Positions 8,909-17,979 are shown, counted from the first letter of the stretch. The stretch is 64,000 nt of DNA from Paenibacillus sp. J45TS6 (GCF_018403285.1 NZ_BOSJ01000006.1:1-64000); one strand, 5' to 3'. Notes: a model not told the origin generated them from the letters alone. A program made the numbers and translations.

Positions 8909-10936
8909 CTATTTAACTTGCAAAATTTGTACTCCGCGTCCTTCAATTTGGATTGTTCCCTGAAGAGCAGTACCTGTCAGAAGATCCTCGACCTGAACAT
9001 CACCTAAATCATAGGAACAAGCTTCCTTATTGAAGTTGAGCACAAATAGATAAGAGATTCCGTCTTTTACACGGCGGCTGACTTCAACGCCATCAGGTGT
9101 AACCAGCGTCTGTTCAATACCTTTATCGGCTGCTATTTTATCAACCAGGCCCTCTAGGAAGCTAATTTCTGGATCAGAAGCGACATAGTATGCTTCACCA
9201 AGGCCAAATACATTACGGGTCAAGGATGGCATGCCTTGATAGAAATCTTCACCATACTCAGCAATCACTTCTGCACCTTCCGTATGGAGCAGATCACAGA
9301 GCAGACCGCATTCATACTCGCCCGAAAGTTTGCCATATGCGTTTTTAACAATCATTTTGTTCTTCTGGTCCGGGAATAGTGCATCGATTTCTTCTACCCA
9401 GATACCGAGAAGATCTCGAAGTTCACCAGGGTATCCTCCTACCGTGACTAGGTCATTCTCATTAACTACTCCGCTGAAGAACGTAGTAACAAAAGTGCCG
9501 CCGTTTTTTGTGAAAGTCTCCAGTTTATTAGCGAATCCGGGTTTCACCATGTAGAGCACAGGTGCTACTACAACCTCATAGGAAGAAAGATCAGTATCGA
9601 CGCTGATCATATCAACCTGGATATTCTGGCGATAGAAGGCAGCATAGTACTTATGAATTTGTTCTACATAATTCAGTGCTACCGAAGGACCGCTTGATTT
9701 CTCAATGGCCCACCAGTTCTCCCAATCAAACAGAATGGCTACTTTAGATTCTACACGAGAGTCAATTATTCGATCTCCGAGTTTCGCGAGTTCTTGGCCT
9801 AGCAGAGTTACTTCACGGAATACCCGGGTATTTTCATGGCCTACATGTTCAATGACCGCACCATGGTATTTCTCACAAGCCCCAATGGATCTGCGAAGCT
9901 GGAAGAACATCACCGTATCTGCTCCATGGGCAACCGTCTGGTAACTCTGGAGACGCATTACGCCTGGACGTTTTAAAGAGTTGTAAGGCTGCCAGTTTTG
10001 CTGGCTTGGAGTCTGCTCCATCAGCATGAACGGCATACCGTCTTTTAGACCTCTCATTAGGTCATTTGCCATCGCTGTCTCACTAGGAGGAGTGGTGAGA
10101 CTCGGGTAGCTGTCCCAAGATACGATGTCCATATGTTTCGCCCATTTAAAATAATCAAGTTGTTTGAAGAATCCCATCAAGTTCGTCGTTACCACAGAAT
10201 CCGGTATATATTTTTTAATTGCATCATACTCCATCTTGTAGCAAGCGAGCATACTATCCGAATTAAAACGAGAGTAGTCAAGGGAGATCCCTTGGAAATT
10301 AGTTCTGCGCTCACCCCATTCTTCACTGAGATTACTTGGGAGTACGATCTCATCCCAGTCATAGAATGTATGTCCCCAAAAAGCAGTGTTCCAGGCTTTA
10401 TTCAGGGTATCCAGGTTCTGATAACGTTGTTTTAACCATACACGAAAAGCACGTTCGCAGTTGTCACAGTAACACTCACCGCCATATTCATTGGAAACAT
10501 GCCATACAAGTACTGCAGGATGATCTTGATAACGTTCCGCAAGCTTGCTAGCAATCCGTTCGGAGTACAAACGATAGGTCGGGCTATTTGGACAGGAGTT
10601 GTGTCGCCCGCCAAACTTCCGTTTTCGGCCATCTCGATCTACACGGAGTACATCGGGATATTTAGTAGCCATCCATGCCGGATGAGCGCCGGTACTTGTT
10701 GCTAGACAGACATAGACACCGCTTTCATAGAGGCTGTCGATCAGTTCATCGAGCCACTCAAAATGATAGGTGACTTCATCAGGCTGGTTTTTAGCCCATG
10801 AGAATACATTAATCGTTGCGATATCGATACCTGCTATTTTGAACATACGAAGATCTTCTTGATGTGTTGCCTCGTCCCATTGCTCTGGATTATAGTCGCC
10901 GCCGTAGAATATTTTAGGAAGTTTGGAACTAATCAA
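8909..10936 (-). CDS. GH42 beta-galactosidase
   Basis: A 675-residue family-42 glycoside hydrolase that removes terminal beta-D-galactose. YGGDYNPEQW sits near residue 12; the acid/base pair is Asn149-Glu150 (HVSNEYGG); nucleophile Glu307 is in LMEQTP. Cys115, Cys155, Cys157 and Cys160 form the family zinc cluster. The start is a TTG at 10936, six bases after AGAGGTG; the longer reading frame to 11101 would run into the divergent regulator. There is no signal peptide, so it probably acts on imported oligosaccharides such as galactan fragments. Confidence 0.93.
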   Translation of the reverse strand: MISSKLPKIFYGGDYNPEQWDEATHQEDLRMFKIAGIDIATINVFSWAKNQPDEVTYHFEWLDELIDSLYESGVYVCLATSTGAHPAWMATKYPDVLRVDRDGRKRKFGGRHNSCPNSPTYRLYSERIASKLAERYQDHPAVLVWHVSNEYGGECYCDNCERAFRVWLKQRYQNLDTLNKAWNTAFWGHTFYDWDEIVLPSNLSEEWGERRTNFQGISLDYSRFNSDSMLACYKMEYDAIKKYIPDSVVTTNLMGFFKQLDYFKWAKHMDIVSWDSYPSLTTPPSETAMANDLMRGLKDGMPFMLMEQTPSQQNWQPYNSLKRPGVMRLQSYQTVAHGADTVMFFQLRRSIGACEKYHGAVIEHVGHENTRVFREVTLLGQELAKLGDRIIDSRVESKVAILFDWENWWAIEKSSGPSVALNYVEQIHKYYAAFYRQNIQVDMISVDTDLSSYEVVVAPVLYMVKPGFANKLETFTKNGGTFVTTFFSGVVNENDLVTVGGYPGELRDLLGIWVEEIDALFPDQKNKMIVKNAYGKLSGEYECGLLCDLLHTEGAEVIAEYGEDFYQGMPSLTRNVFGLGEAYYVASDPEISFLEGLVDKIAADKGIEQTLVTPDGVEVSRRVKDGISYLFVLNFNKEACSYDLGDVQVEDLLTGTALQGTIQIEGRGVQILQVK

Positions 10937-10965
10937 TGGATTCACCTCTTGTATAAGAATAAGTC

Positions 10966-10979
10966 CATGATATATCATG
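10966..10979. promoter_or_regulatory. 14-bp perfect palindrome between GH42 and AraC genes
   Basis: CATGATATATCATG reads the same on both strands and sits about 30 bp upstream of the GH42 start. It is a candidate operator in a divergent promoter region; the AT-rich context weakens the case. Confidence 0.4.
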
Positions 10980-11050
10980 AGATATATTTTTAAAATATAA
11001 GAATTGTAGAGATGTATATAATAATATGGAACTATACTTGAGGTGAAGTT

Positions 11051-11890
11051 ATGCTGCTTACTCCAGAACATCAGCGTTTTTTTATGACGAGCAGAGAACA
11101 ACCGCTGCCACTATATATTGAAAGTATTGGAGCGAATTTGAATCAAGAATCGATCGTGCGTTCCGCAGGATATCCTTGCTACCACTGGCTGCAGACCATG
11201 GAAGGAGAGGGAGAGTTTACTTTCGCCGGAAAAACGTATCGACTTCTCCCGGGAACCGGTGTACTTGTGGCCCCAGGTGAACCGCATGAGTACAAAAGAA
11301 AAGGAGCAGATAGGCTATGGTCTACTCTATACATTACGTTTAGCGGTCCGCAGTCGAGTGCTATTCTAGCAACGCTGGAACTTGAACCATCGGCATGTTA
11401 CCTGTGGGACCCTTCTTCAGAGCTCCAGTTCTTTGGAGAACAAGTTCTTGGCTCAATCGGCAGTGATCGGGATTTAACCGGTCTTGAAGCATCAGGTGAT
11501 CTGTATCGTTTTCTATTACTGCTTAAAAAATATGGAACGACAGGAAATTCACCTTCGTTGTCTCACTCTCTTGAAAGGCTTGCTCCACTGCTGCAGTTTA
11601 TGGAAGAAAAATTGAGTGATCCGAGTGTCGGTTTATCGGAAATGGCAGCTGTACTTTCGGTGAGTCCCCGATATGTCAATACTCTCTTCAAGCAATCTTT
11701 TGGAGAGACCGCTTATGGATATTTTATCCTGAAACGAATCCGCAGAGCGAAAGAAATTCTCACATCACGTCCGGATATGACGGTTAAGGAAACGGCAGAA
11801 GCTGTCGGTTTCCGGGATGCAAGCCATTTTGTAGCTACCTTTCGTAAGACCGAAGGTGTAACACCAGAACATTTTCGTAAATTGTACTAA
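11051..11890 (+). CDS. AraC-family regulator divergent from GH42 gene
   Basis: A 279-residue regulator with an N-terminal cupin (residues about 25-95, GTGVLVAPGEPHEYKRKG) and a C-terminal AraC HTH (about 180-279, LSEMAAVLSVSPRYVNTLFK and ETAEAVGFRDASHFVATFRK). GAGGTGA precedes the ATG at 11051. It probably controls the adjacent beta-galactosidase and possibly the esterase and lactonase genes downstream; effector unknown. Confidence 0.87.
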   Translation: MLLTPEHQRFFMTSREQPLPLYIESIGANLNQESIVRSAGYPCYHWLQTMEGEGEFTFAGKTYRLLPGTGVLVAPGEPHEYKRKGADRLWSTLYITFSGPQSSAILATLELEPSACYLWDPSSELQFFGEQVLGSIGSDRDLTGLEASGDLYRFLLLLKKYGTTGNSPSLSHSLERLAPLLQFMEEKLSDPSVGLSEMAAVLSVSPRYVNTLFKQSFGETAYGYFILKRIRRAKEILTSRPDMTVKETAEAVGFRDASHFVATFRKTEGVTPEHFRKLY

Positions 11891-11907
11891 TGAGTGAAAC
11901 AGTCTCT

Positions 11908-11957
11908 TAATACTTTTAGTTGCTTTAATCGGGACTATATATAGATCAAAATGATTC
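11908..11957. repeat. Dispersed repeat copy A
   Basis: These 50 bases match 22427-22476 at 44 of 50 positions without gaps, differing by five transitions and one transversion. The shared core includes TGCTTTAATC and TATATATAGATCA. This copy lies between the AraC gene and the esterase gene and lacks the terminal inverted repeats seen around copy B. Confidence 0.7.
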
Positions 11958-12044
11958 TTTAGGATTGATGAAAACGGTTTTATGTAGGATGATGGGTTAG
12001 ATAGACGAGAAACATCACTTGAGATGAAGAAAGAAGGGGAAAGA

Positions 12045-12833
12045 ATGTCTGAACTATTCATTTGGCCTGGTCAGCCTCCTTATGCAGCAGAAGGATATGA
12101 AGCAGATCGACCAACACTGAGAGCATACCCAGCGGAAGGAGCCAAAAGCGCTGTTATTGTCTGCCCAGGCGGCGGATACTGTCATCTAGCCGATCATGAA
12201 GGAGAGCCCGTAGCAAAGTGGCTGAATGAAGCGGGCATTTCGGCATTTGTATTAAAATATCGGATCTTTCCGCACAGAGAACCTGCACCTCTCGCTGATG
12301 CTAGACGGGCGATACAATATGTAAGATCCCATGCACAGGAGTATGGGATTGATAAAAATCGGATTGCTATGCTGGGATTCTCGGCTGGAGGACATTTGAC
12401 TGCGAATGCGGGGACTTCGTGGGTTCCTGGTGAAGAAGATCCGAAAGATCCTGTAGCTTCGGAGAGTTCTAAGCTGAATGCAATGATTCTCTGTTATCCT
12501 GTGATTACGATGGAGGATTACGGTCATTTTGGTTCAAGAGAAGCATTACTTGGTAAAGCCGCTTCGAGCGATCTCATTCAAAAATATAGTAACGAAAAGC
12601 AAGTATGCAAGGAAACACCGCCTGCTTTTATTTGGCACACGTATGAAGATGAGGCAGTCCCTTTACAGAACAGCCTTGCTATGTCTATGGCGTTAAGTGA
12701 ATCAAGAGTTCCTCATGAGCTTCATGTATTTGAAGAAGGACGGCATGGAATCGGACTGGCTGAGGAGTTTGAAGAAACAACAGGAAAGTGGAAGGAACTA
12801 TGTATTACCTGGCTTCGGAAACAGGGATGGTAG
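12045..12833 (+). CDS. Alpha/beta hydrolase, acetylesterase-like
   Basis: A 262-residue serine hydrolase. The oxyanion segment PGGGYCHL is at residues 41-48, the nucleophile elbow GFSAGG centres on Ser113, the acid is probably in YEDEAVPL (about 207-211), and the His is in RHGIGL. The family includes acetyl-xylan and carbohydrate esterases. Together with the GH42 and uxa genes, removal of acetyl groups from plant polysaccharide fragments is a fair inference. ATG 12045 follows AAGAAGGGG; no signal peptide. Confidence 0.8.
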   Translation: MSELFIWPGQPPYAAEGYEADRPTLRAYPAEGAKSAVIVCPGGGYCHLADHEGEPVAKWLNEAGISAFVLKYRIFPHREPAPLADARRAIQYVRSHAQEYGIDKNRIAMLGFSAGGHLTANAGTSWVPGEEDPKDPVASESSKLNAMILCYPVITMEDYGHFGSREALLGKAASSDLIQKYSNEKQVCKETPPAFIWHTYEDEAVPLQNSLAMSMALSESRVPHELHVFEEGRHGIGLAEEFEETTGKWKELCITWLRKQGW

Positions 12834-13068
12834 AGAGGGCTAAGAAGATGAGAAGGCCTGGGGATATAAAGCTATAAGCTGAGGACAGGGTTATAATTAC
12901 CAGAGATAGTCACTGATACGGAAGAGCAGGCCTGGATTTTTGTATGCGGTATGGGTCTTGGTGATGGTTAGATGGTAGTCTTGCGTTTAAGTAGAGTGAA
13001 TCTCGTGTATTAACATGGGTAGATACACCAGCCAGAGTGTTATAGCGATTAGCGAAGGAGTGTTTAAC

Positions 13069-13944
13069 ATGGCAGAACTTGAACTTGTACTTGATGCAAA
13101 AGCGAAGCTTGGAGAAGGTCCCAGCTGGGATGCGGAAGCGGTCCGTTTATTTTGGGTAGATATTGAAGGGTTTAAGCTGCATGCTTATGATCCGCAGACG
13201 GGCGAGGATACCGTTTATGATATCGGACAACATATTGGAGCTGTTGTACCATACGAGAAAGAACGCGTTATCGTTGCGCTGCGAGAGGGGTATCATGAGT
13301 ACAACCTCCATACGGGAGAGCTTGAGCTTATTCATGACCCGGAAGCGGGCCGTAAGGATAACCGATTTAACGATGGCAAATGTGACCCAGCAGATCGTTT
13401 TTGGGCCGGCACGATGAGTCTTGAAGGAAAAGACAAGCAAGGTGCCTTTTATTGTCTAGAAGACGGAGAAGTCAGCACCATATTTACCGAAGTTTCCACC
13501 TCTAATGGTCTATGCTGGAGTCCTGATCATAAAACCATGTATTACATTGATACACCTACAGGTAAGGTAGATAGGCTTGATTATGATGAGAAGACAGGCG
13601 AGTTGTCTAATCGCAGAACAGCGGTGGATTTTCCTGAGAATGTTGGTTTCCCTGATGGCATGACCGTAGATGCAGAAGGGATGATCTGGATCGCACATTG
13701 GGGAGGATCACAAGTCAGCCGCTGGAATCCGGAAACAGGAAAGATGCTGTCACACATAGAGATTCCTGCCGAGCAAGTGACTTGTTGCTGCTTTGGAGGT
13801 CAAGATCTGAACGAGCTGTATATTACTACAGCGCGGAACGGACTAAGCGCCGAACAACTCAAAAAAACGCCGCACGCGGGAGGACTGTTTCGAATCAAAC
13901 CGGGTGTAAAAGGAATGCCGACTTTCCGTTATAAGCAAAAATAA
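13069..13944 (+). CDS. SMP-30/gluconolactonase-family lactonase
   Basis: A 291-residue six-bladed propeller of the SMP-30/LRE family. Metal-binding residues are visible: Glu in LGEGPSWD (residue 16), Asn in TSNGLCWS and Asp in FPDGMTVD; NDGKCDP is the usual substrate-loop motif. It opens sugar lactones, for instance those made by sugar dehydrogenases. The ATG at 13069 follows GAAGGAGTG. The sugar is not known; the location next to sugar catabolism fits. Confidence 0.88.
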   Translation: MAELELVLDAKAKLGEGPSWDAEAVRLFWVDIEGFKLHAYDPQTGEDTVYDIGQHIGAVVPYEKERVIVALREGYHEYNLHTGELELIHDPEAGRKDNRFNDGKCDPADRFWAGTMSLEGKDKQGAFYCLEDGEVSTIFTEVSTSNGLCWSPDHKTMYYIDTPTGKVDRLDYDEKTGELSNRRTAVDFPENVGFPDGMTVDAEGMIWIAHWGGSQVSRWNPETGKMLSHIEIPAEQVTCCCFGGQDLNELYITTARNGLSAEQLKKTPHAGGLFRIKPGVKGMPTFRYKQK

Positions 13945-13989
13945 GTTGTTCCGAAATATCTAAATCATCATATTTTACTGAGTAACCCT

Positions 13990-14040
13990 AAAAAGACATG
14001 GTAAAGATCGTATAAACGATCCTTTCTGCGTCTTTTTATT
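13990..14040 (+). terminator. Terminator after lactonase gene
   Basis: AAAAAGAC (13990-13997) pairs with GTCTTTTT (14030-14037), with an inner GATCG-tataaa-CGATC stem and a T-rich tail. Confidence 0.75.
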
Positions 14041-14164
14041 TTGGATAATTGATTTAGTTATCGAGATATACGTAACTTTTTCTCTGCCAAAGTGTTTATA
14101 GAGTAATAAATACAATGAGAATAAGGGATAGGGAGGACTATAATTTAGCAAAGGGGATAGTGCG

Positions 14165-14359
14165 ATGAATGACGATCATTTCCAAGATCAGAACCAATTT
14201 TCTAAACCCATTGATCCATATAGTGCTAAAGCAAATTTTGATGTGAAGGAAGAGGAGCTACATAAATATGGTGTTCCATCATTATGGCGTGAAGTTTCTA
14301 ATTTGCTGATTATTGTCGGAATTATTGCAGGCGTAGTTTTATTGTCTCGAATCTTCTAG
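14165..14359 (+). CDS. Small membrane protein of unknown function
   Basis: A 64-residue protein. Residues 1-45 are polar and acidic; residues 46-63 (NLLIIVGIIAGVVLLSRI) form one C-terminal membrane segment, so it is a tail-anchored small protein. AAAGGGGATAG precedes the ATG, and a terminator hairpin follows. I do not recognise the family. A clear ribosome site and flanking terminators support it as a real single-gene unit. Confidence 0.6.
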   Translation: MNDDHFQDQNQFSKPIDPYSAKANFDVKEEELHKYGVPSLWREVSNLLIIVGIIAGVVLLSRIF

Positions 14360-14403
14360 TAATAATTAGTAACTAATAACAAGAAACGGAATTTTAAAAA
14401 CAC

Positions 14404-14446
14404 AAAAACCACAGGTGGATAATGGCTATCCATTCTGTGGCTTTTA
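14404..14446. terminator. Bidirectional terminator, small membrane gene / ahpF
   Basis: CCACAGGTGGAT (from 14409) pairs with ATCCATTCTGTGG, flanked by an A-run on the left and TTTTA on the right, so it can stop both the 14165 gene and the minus-strand ahpCF operon. Confidence 0.8.
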
Positions 14447-14457
14447 TATGATATATA

Positions 14458-15987
14458 TTAATTGCGGATAAGATAATCAAATGCTCCTAGTGAAGCCGTT
14501 GCACCTGATCCCATGGAGATAATGATTTGTTTGTAGGCACTGTCTGTGCAGTCGCCGGCAGCAAATACGCCAGGAAGGCTTGTTGCGCCATGCTTATCTA
14601 CAATAATTTCACCCATTCTCGTACGTTCGATTGTATCGCCTAACCAATCTGTATTTGGAACCAGACCGATTTGAACAAATACGCCTTGAAGTTCGATATG
14701 TTGAACAGTTCCTGTATCGCGTTCAATATAGGAAATACCATTTACTTTATCCGTACCTGTAATTTCCTTCGTTTGAACATTTTTAAGAACGGTAACGTTT
14801 GGCAAGCTGTAAAGACGCTCTTGAAGAACAGAGTCTGCTTTAAGCTCAGGCATAAACTCAAGTACCGTTACATGTTTTACGATACCAGCAAGGTCAATGG
14901 CAGCTTCAATACCAGAGTTACCTCCGCCGATAACAGCTACATGTTTGCCTTCAAACAATGGGCCGTCGCAGTGAGGGCAATAAGCTACACCTTTGTTTTT
15001 GAACTCGGCTTCGCCCGGTACGCCAACATTGCGCCATCTAGCACCTGTGGAAAGAATAACCGTCTTACTCTTAACAACAGCACCGTTTTCCAGCTCGATT
15101 TCGATAAGATCTTTTTTCTCCAAACGTTTTGCACGCTGCAGGTTCATTAGATCAATATTGTACTCTTTTACGTGTTCTTCGAGGCTTGCAGCCAGTTTAG
15201 GACCTTCTGTATGTTTAACACTGATAAAGTTTTCGATACCAAGTGTATCCATAATTTGTCCACCGAAACGTTCTGCAATAATACCTGTACGAATCCCTTT
15301 ACGAGCAGCATAAATAGCAGCACTTGCACCTGCTGGTCCACCGCCGACAACGAGTACATCAAATGGTTCTTTATTGCTGAACTCGGATGCATCTGGAGTG
15401 CTTCCTACTTTTGCAAGAATTTCTTCCAAAGACATACGGCCGCTTCCAAATGATTCTCCATTCAAGAAAACAGTAGGAACAGCCATGATATCTTTGCTTT
15501 CCACTTCTTCCTTAAATGCAGCACCATCAATCATGGTATGTGTGATGTTTGGATTCAGTACGCTCATTACGTTTAACGCTTGAACGACATCAGGACAGTT
15601 ATGGCAAGACAAGCTGATGTAAGATTCAAAATGGAGTTCATCTTGAATGCTTTTCACTTGATCAATTACCTTTTGATCTACTTTTGGAGGTCTGCCGCTT
15701 ACTTGAAGCAAAGCAAGTACCAGGGAAGTAAATTCATGTCCTAAAGGAATACCAGCAAAAACAACACCTGTGTCTTCAGAGACACGGTTTACGCTGAAGC
15801 TTGGTGTTCTTTCCAATTTTGCATGTTCAACTTTAATTCTGGAGGACATTGTAGCCAGCTCGTCCACTAGGGAGAGCATGTCACGGGAGACTTCATCGTC
15901 CCCCGCACACACTTTAAGTACTACGTCGCCTTCCAGAAGCTGAAGATATTGTTCTAATTGAGCTTTAATATCTGCTTCTAGTATCAT
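14458..15987 (-). CDS. ahpF: Alkyl hydroperoxide reductase subunit F
   Basis: A 509-residue flavoprotein disulfide reductase that passes NADH electrons to AhpC. The N-terminal tandem thioredoxin fold carries Cys128-x-x-Cys131 (SCHNCP). The FAD motif GGGPAG is at 215-220, the active disulfide Cys337-x-x-Cys340 is in YCPHCDGP, and a second GGGNSG serves NAD. Full family length. It is transcribed 13 bp after ahpC on the minus strand, forming the standard peroxide-scavenging operon. Confidence 0.97.
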   Translation of the reverse strand: MILEADIKAQLEQYLQLLEGDVVLKVCAGDDEVSRDMLSLVDELATMSSRIKVEHAKLERTPSFSVNRVSEDTGVVFAGIPLGHEFTSLVLALLQVSGRPPKVDQKVIDQVKSIQDELHFESYISLSCHNCPDVVQALNVMSVLNPNITHTMIDGAAFKEEVESKDIMAVPTVFLNGESFGSGRMSLEEILAKVGSTPDASEFSNKEPFDVLVVGGGPAGASAAIYAARKGIRTGIIAERFGGQIMDTLGIENFISVKHTEGPKLAASLEEHVKEYNIDLMNLQRAKRLEKKDLIEIELENGAVVKSKTVILSTGARWRNVGVPGEAEFKNKGVAYCPHCDGPLFEGKHVAVIGGGNSGIEAAIDLAGIVKHVTVLEFMPELKADSVLQERLYSLPNVTVLKNVQTKEITGTDKVNGISYIERDTGTVQHIELQGVFVQIGLVPNTDWLGDTIERTRMGEIIVDKHGATSLPGVFAAGDCTDSAYKQIIISMGSGATASLGAFDYLIRN

Positions 15988-16000
15988 ATTGACGCACTCC

Positions 16001-16564
16001 TTAGATTTTGCCTACAAGATCAAGGCTTGGTTTCAGTGTTGCACTTCCTTCTTGCCATTTAGCCGGGCAAACTTCACCTGGGTTGTTACGTACATATTGT
16101 GCTGCTTTGATTTTGTTAACAAGTGTACTTGCGTCACGGCCGATACCGCCAGCATTGATTTCTACTGTTTGGATAACACCATCTGGATCGATGATGAAAG
16201 TACCGCGATCAGCAAGACCAGCTTCTTCGTCCAGTACATCAAAGATACGGGAAATTTTTTGGGAAGGGTCACCGATCATAATGTATTCGATTTTACCGAT
16301 AGCTTCGGAATGATCGTGCCAAGCTTTATGTGTAAAGTGAGTATCTGTAGATACAGAGTATACTTCTACGCCAAGTTCTTTAAGTGCAGCATATTGATTT
16401 TGAAGATCTTCCAGTTCAGTTGGGCATACGAAAGTGAAGTCTGCTGGGTAGAAGCATACTACGCTCCATTGACCTTTAAAGTTTTGTTCAGAAACTTCGA
16501 TAAATTCACCTTTTTGAAAAGCATTAGCTTTAAATTCTTGTACTTCTTTTCCGATTAGAGACAT
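16001..16564 (-). CDS. ahpC: Alkyl hydroperoxide reductase subunit C (peroxiredoxin)
   Basis: A 187-residue typical 2-Cys peroxiredoxin. Peroxidatic Cys47 is in FTFVCPTE; resolving Cys166 is in GEVCPAKW. The start is the second of two close ATGs (16564): the first is only three bases from TAGGAGG, and homologues begin MSLIGKEV. It reduces H2O2 and organic peroxides and is recycled by AhpF. The promoter with a Fur/PerR-type box lies about 100 bp upstream. Confidence 0.97.
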   Translation of the reverse strand: MSLIGKEVQEFKANAFQKGEFIEVSEQNFKGQWSVVCFYPADFTFVCPTELEDLQNQYAALKELGVEVYSVSTDTHFTHKAWHDHSEAIGKIEYIMIGDPSQKISRIFDVLDEEAGLADRGTFIIDPDGVIQTVEINAGGIGRDASTLVNKIKAAQYVRNNPGEVCPAKWQEGSATLKPSLDLVGKI

Positions 16565-16666
16565 ATTCATGTTCCTCCTAAAGTGTTGTGTATGTTATTA
16601 CAGAATTTATACTTAACTAGTATTGAAATAAAATTCAAAACTAATTAAATAATAATAATTCTAATC

Positions 16667-16703
16667 TGATAATTATTATCATATAAGCTTATCATTCTGT
16701 CAA
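16667..16703 (-). promoter_or_regulatory. ahpCF promoter with Fur/PerR-type box over the -10
   Basis: On the minus strand TTGACA (16698-16703), 17 bases, then GATAAT (16675-16680) form a sigma-A promoter. TGATAATTATTATCA (16667-16681) is a perfect 7-1-7 dyad overlapping the -10. In Bacillus, TGATAATnATTATCA is the Fur core and TTATAATnATTATAA the PerR core, so the box resembles Fur more closely although ahpC is usually a PerR target. Confidence 0.75.
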
Positions 16704-17091
16704 GAATAATTCTCAATTAGATTTAATTTTTTATCTCGTAGATGTTTTTTTAATAAACTATACTCTGCCCAGTTATGTGTTCTTTCATTAAAGGGACATC
16801 TGCGAAGAGAAGAGGAGTATTTTTAGTATCTTCATCTATAAGCTTACAGAGAATAGAATCAATATTCAAATGCAGTGCTTTGTTGTTTACAGTTTTTATA
16901 TGGGGAATTACTTTGAAGTCAGGTTAATACTTGCAATTCAATTGATAAGTTTAGAGTGGAAATGAGAAGTGAATAGAATCTATTTGTAGGAGCAGAGAAT
17001 GTAAGAGAACAACTTGGTAATTTTCCTTCTTCTATTATAGAGGTGAGAAAAGTATATTTAAAGTGATTATTTTCCTTTACAAAATAATTTA
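16704..17091. other. AT-rich gap between ahpC promoter and candidate RNA
   Basis: No reading frame with a ribosome site and no recognisable RNA gene was seen here; the sequence is AT-rich and without clear dyads until the stem at 17092. Confidence 0.5.
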
Positions 17092-17200
17092 GGGCGCCTC
17101 TTTCGAGACGCCCAAATCATGGGAGAGGAGAAACCGGATGAAGAGCTTATGGGGAAACGTAAGTCTTCTCCGCGGTTGTCTACGGCACTTGTGATGCCGA
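17092..17200 (-). ncRNA. Candidate structured RNA upstream of rsmD
   Basis: Three stems lie in series: GGGCGCCTC/GAGACGCCC (17092-17113, one mismatch), a two-part stem AACCG/CGGTT (17132-17136 with 17173-17177) enclosing GAAGA/TCTTC and CTTA/TAAG around a 10-base loop, and CGGCA/TGCCG (17183-17199). Read on the minus strand, the first stem is capped by a GAAA tetraloop and followed by TAAATTATTTT, like a terminator. No known riboswitch core was matched. Orientation and existence are uncertain. Confidence 0.4.
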
Positions 17201-17358
17201 TAATTACATCATGACCGCTCACAGGTAAGTTTATACATGACCGGGCTAATTTCTTTTTGCCGAATTCATTTGGGCATTTTCACATCTATTATAGATTGTG
17301 GTACGATATCGATATAATAAAGGCACATATTAAGACAGAAACAGGGTGACATAAAAAG

Positions 17359-17979
17359 GTGAGAGTGATATCAGGCACAGCTAAAGGAAGACCGCTTAAA
17401 GCAGTTCCCGGAACAGGGACACGTCCGACAACCGACAAGGTGAAGGAAGCGGTCTTTAGTATGATTGGACCTTATTTTGAAGGTGGAAATGTGCTCGATC
17501 TTTTCGCTGGCAGCGGCGGACTTGGCATAGAGGCACTTAGCAGAGGGATGGACAAGGGGATATTTATTGACCTTGAACCCAAAAGTATCGAAGTCATTCG
17601 AGCTAACTTGAAGGCTACAAAGCTTGAGAATAAGGCAGAAGTATATCGCAATGAGGCAGGCAGAGCTTTGAAACTGCTGGCAAAACGTGCTTACAAGTTT
17701 GATGTTGTTTTTCTAGATCCGCCTTACCGGATGAAGAATGCAGATGAACTCATGCTGGCGATGCAGGAGAACGATATGTTATCTGAAGACGCCATCGTAG
17801 TCGTTGAATATGATGCGGGTCATGAGTATGAGGAGCACTTTGGACATTTTGACCAAACTCGAAAAACAACCTATGGAGATACGGCTATATCGGTTTACCA
17901 TTATTCCCCCATCACTGAATCAGTGGAGGAAGATATAAGTCATAATGAAACGAGTCAGGAGATACAAGTTGATGAATAA
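17359..17979 (+). CDS. rsmD: 16S rRNA (guanine966-N2)-methyltransferase RsmD
   Basis: A 206-residue class I SAM methyltransferase that modifies G966-equivalent of 16S rRNA in the small subunit. It opens with the family sequence VRVISGTAKGR from a GTG start; the SAM motif LDLFAGSGGLGIEAL lies at about 48-62 and the catalytic motif DPPY is in VFLDPPYRM. The last 25 residues are an acidic tail beyond the usual domain. The end overlaps coaD by a few bases, so the pair is coupled. Confidence 0.93.
   Translation: MRVISGTAKGRPLKAVPGTGTRPTTDKVKEAVFSMIGPYFEGGNVLDLFAGSGGLGIEALSRGMDKGIFIDLEPKSIEVIRANLKATKLENKAEVYRNEAGRALKLLAKRAYKFDVVFLDPPYRMKNADELMLAMQENDMLSEDAIVVVEYDAGHEYEEHFGHFDQTRKTTYGDTAISVYHYSPITESVEEDISHNETSQEIQVDE

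Noticed and set aside
10937-11101. N-terminal extension of the GH42 gene by 55 codons
   Set aside because: It would overlap the start of the divergent AraC gene and the promoter gap; the extension lacks family similarity and a TTG with AGAGGTG fits the family start.
15989-16558. 189-codon plus-strand frame opposite ahpC
   Set aside because: It is antisense to a complete AhpC with both catalytic cysteines; no ribosome site.
17092-17230. Known riboswitch (THF, c-di-AMP, Mn, T-box) left of rsmD
   Set aside because: Conserved core sequences of these classes were not found on either strand, and rsmD is not a usual target.
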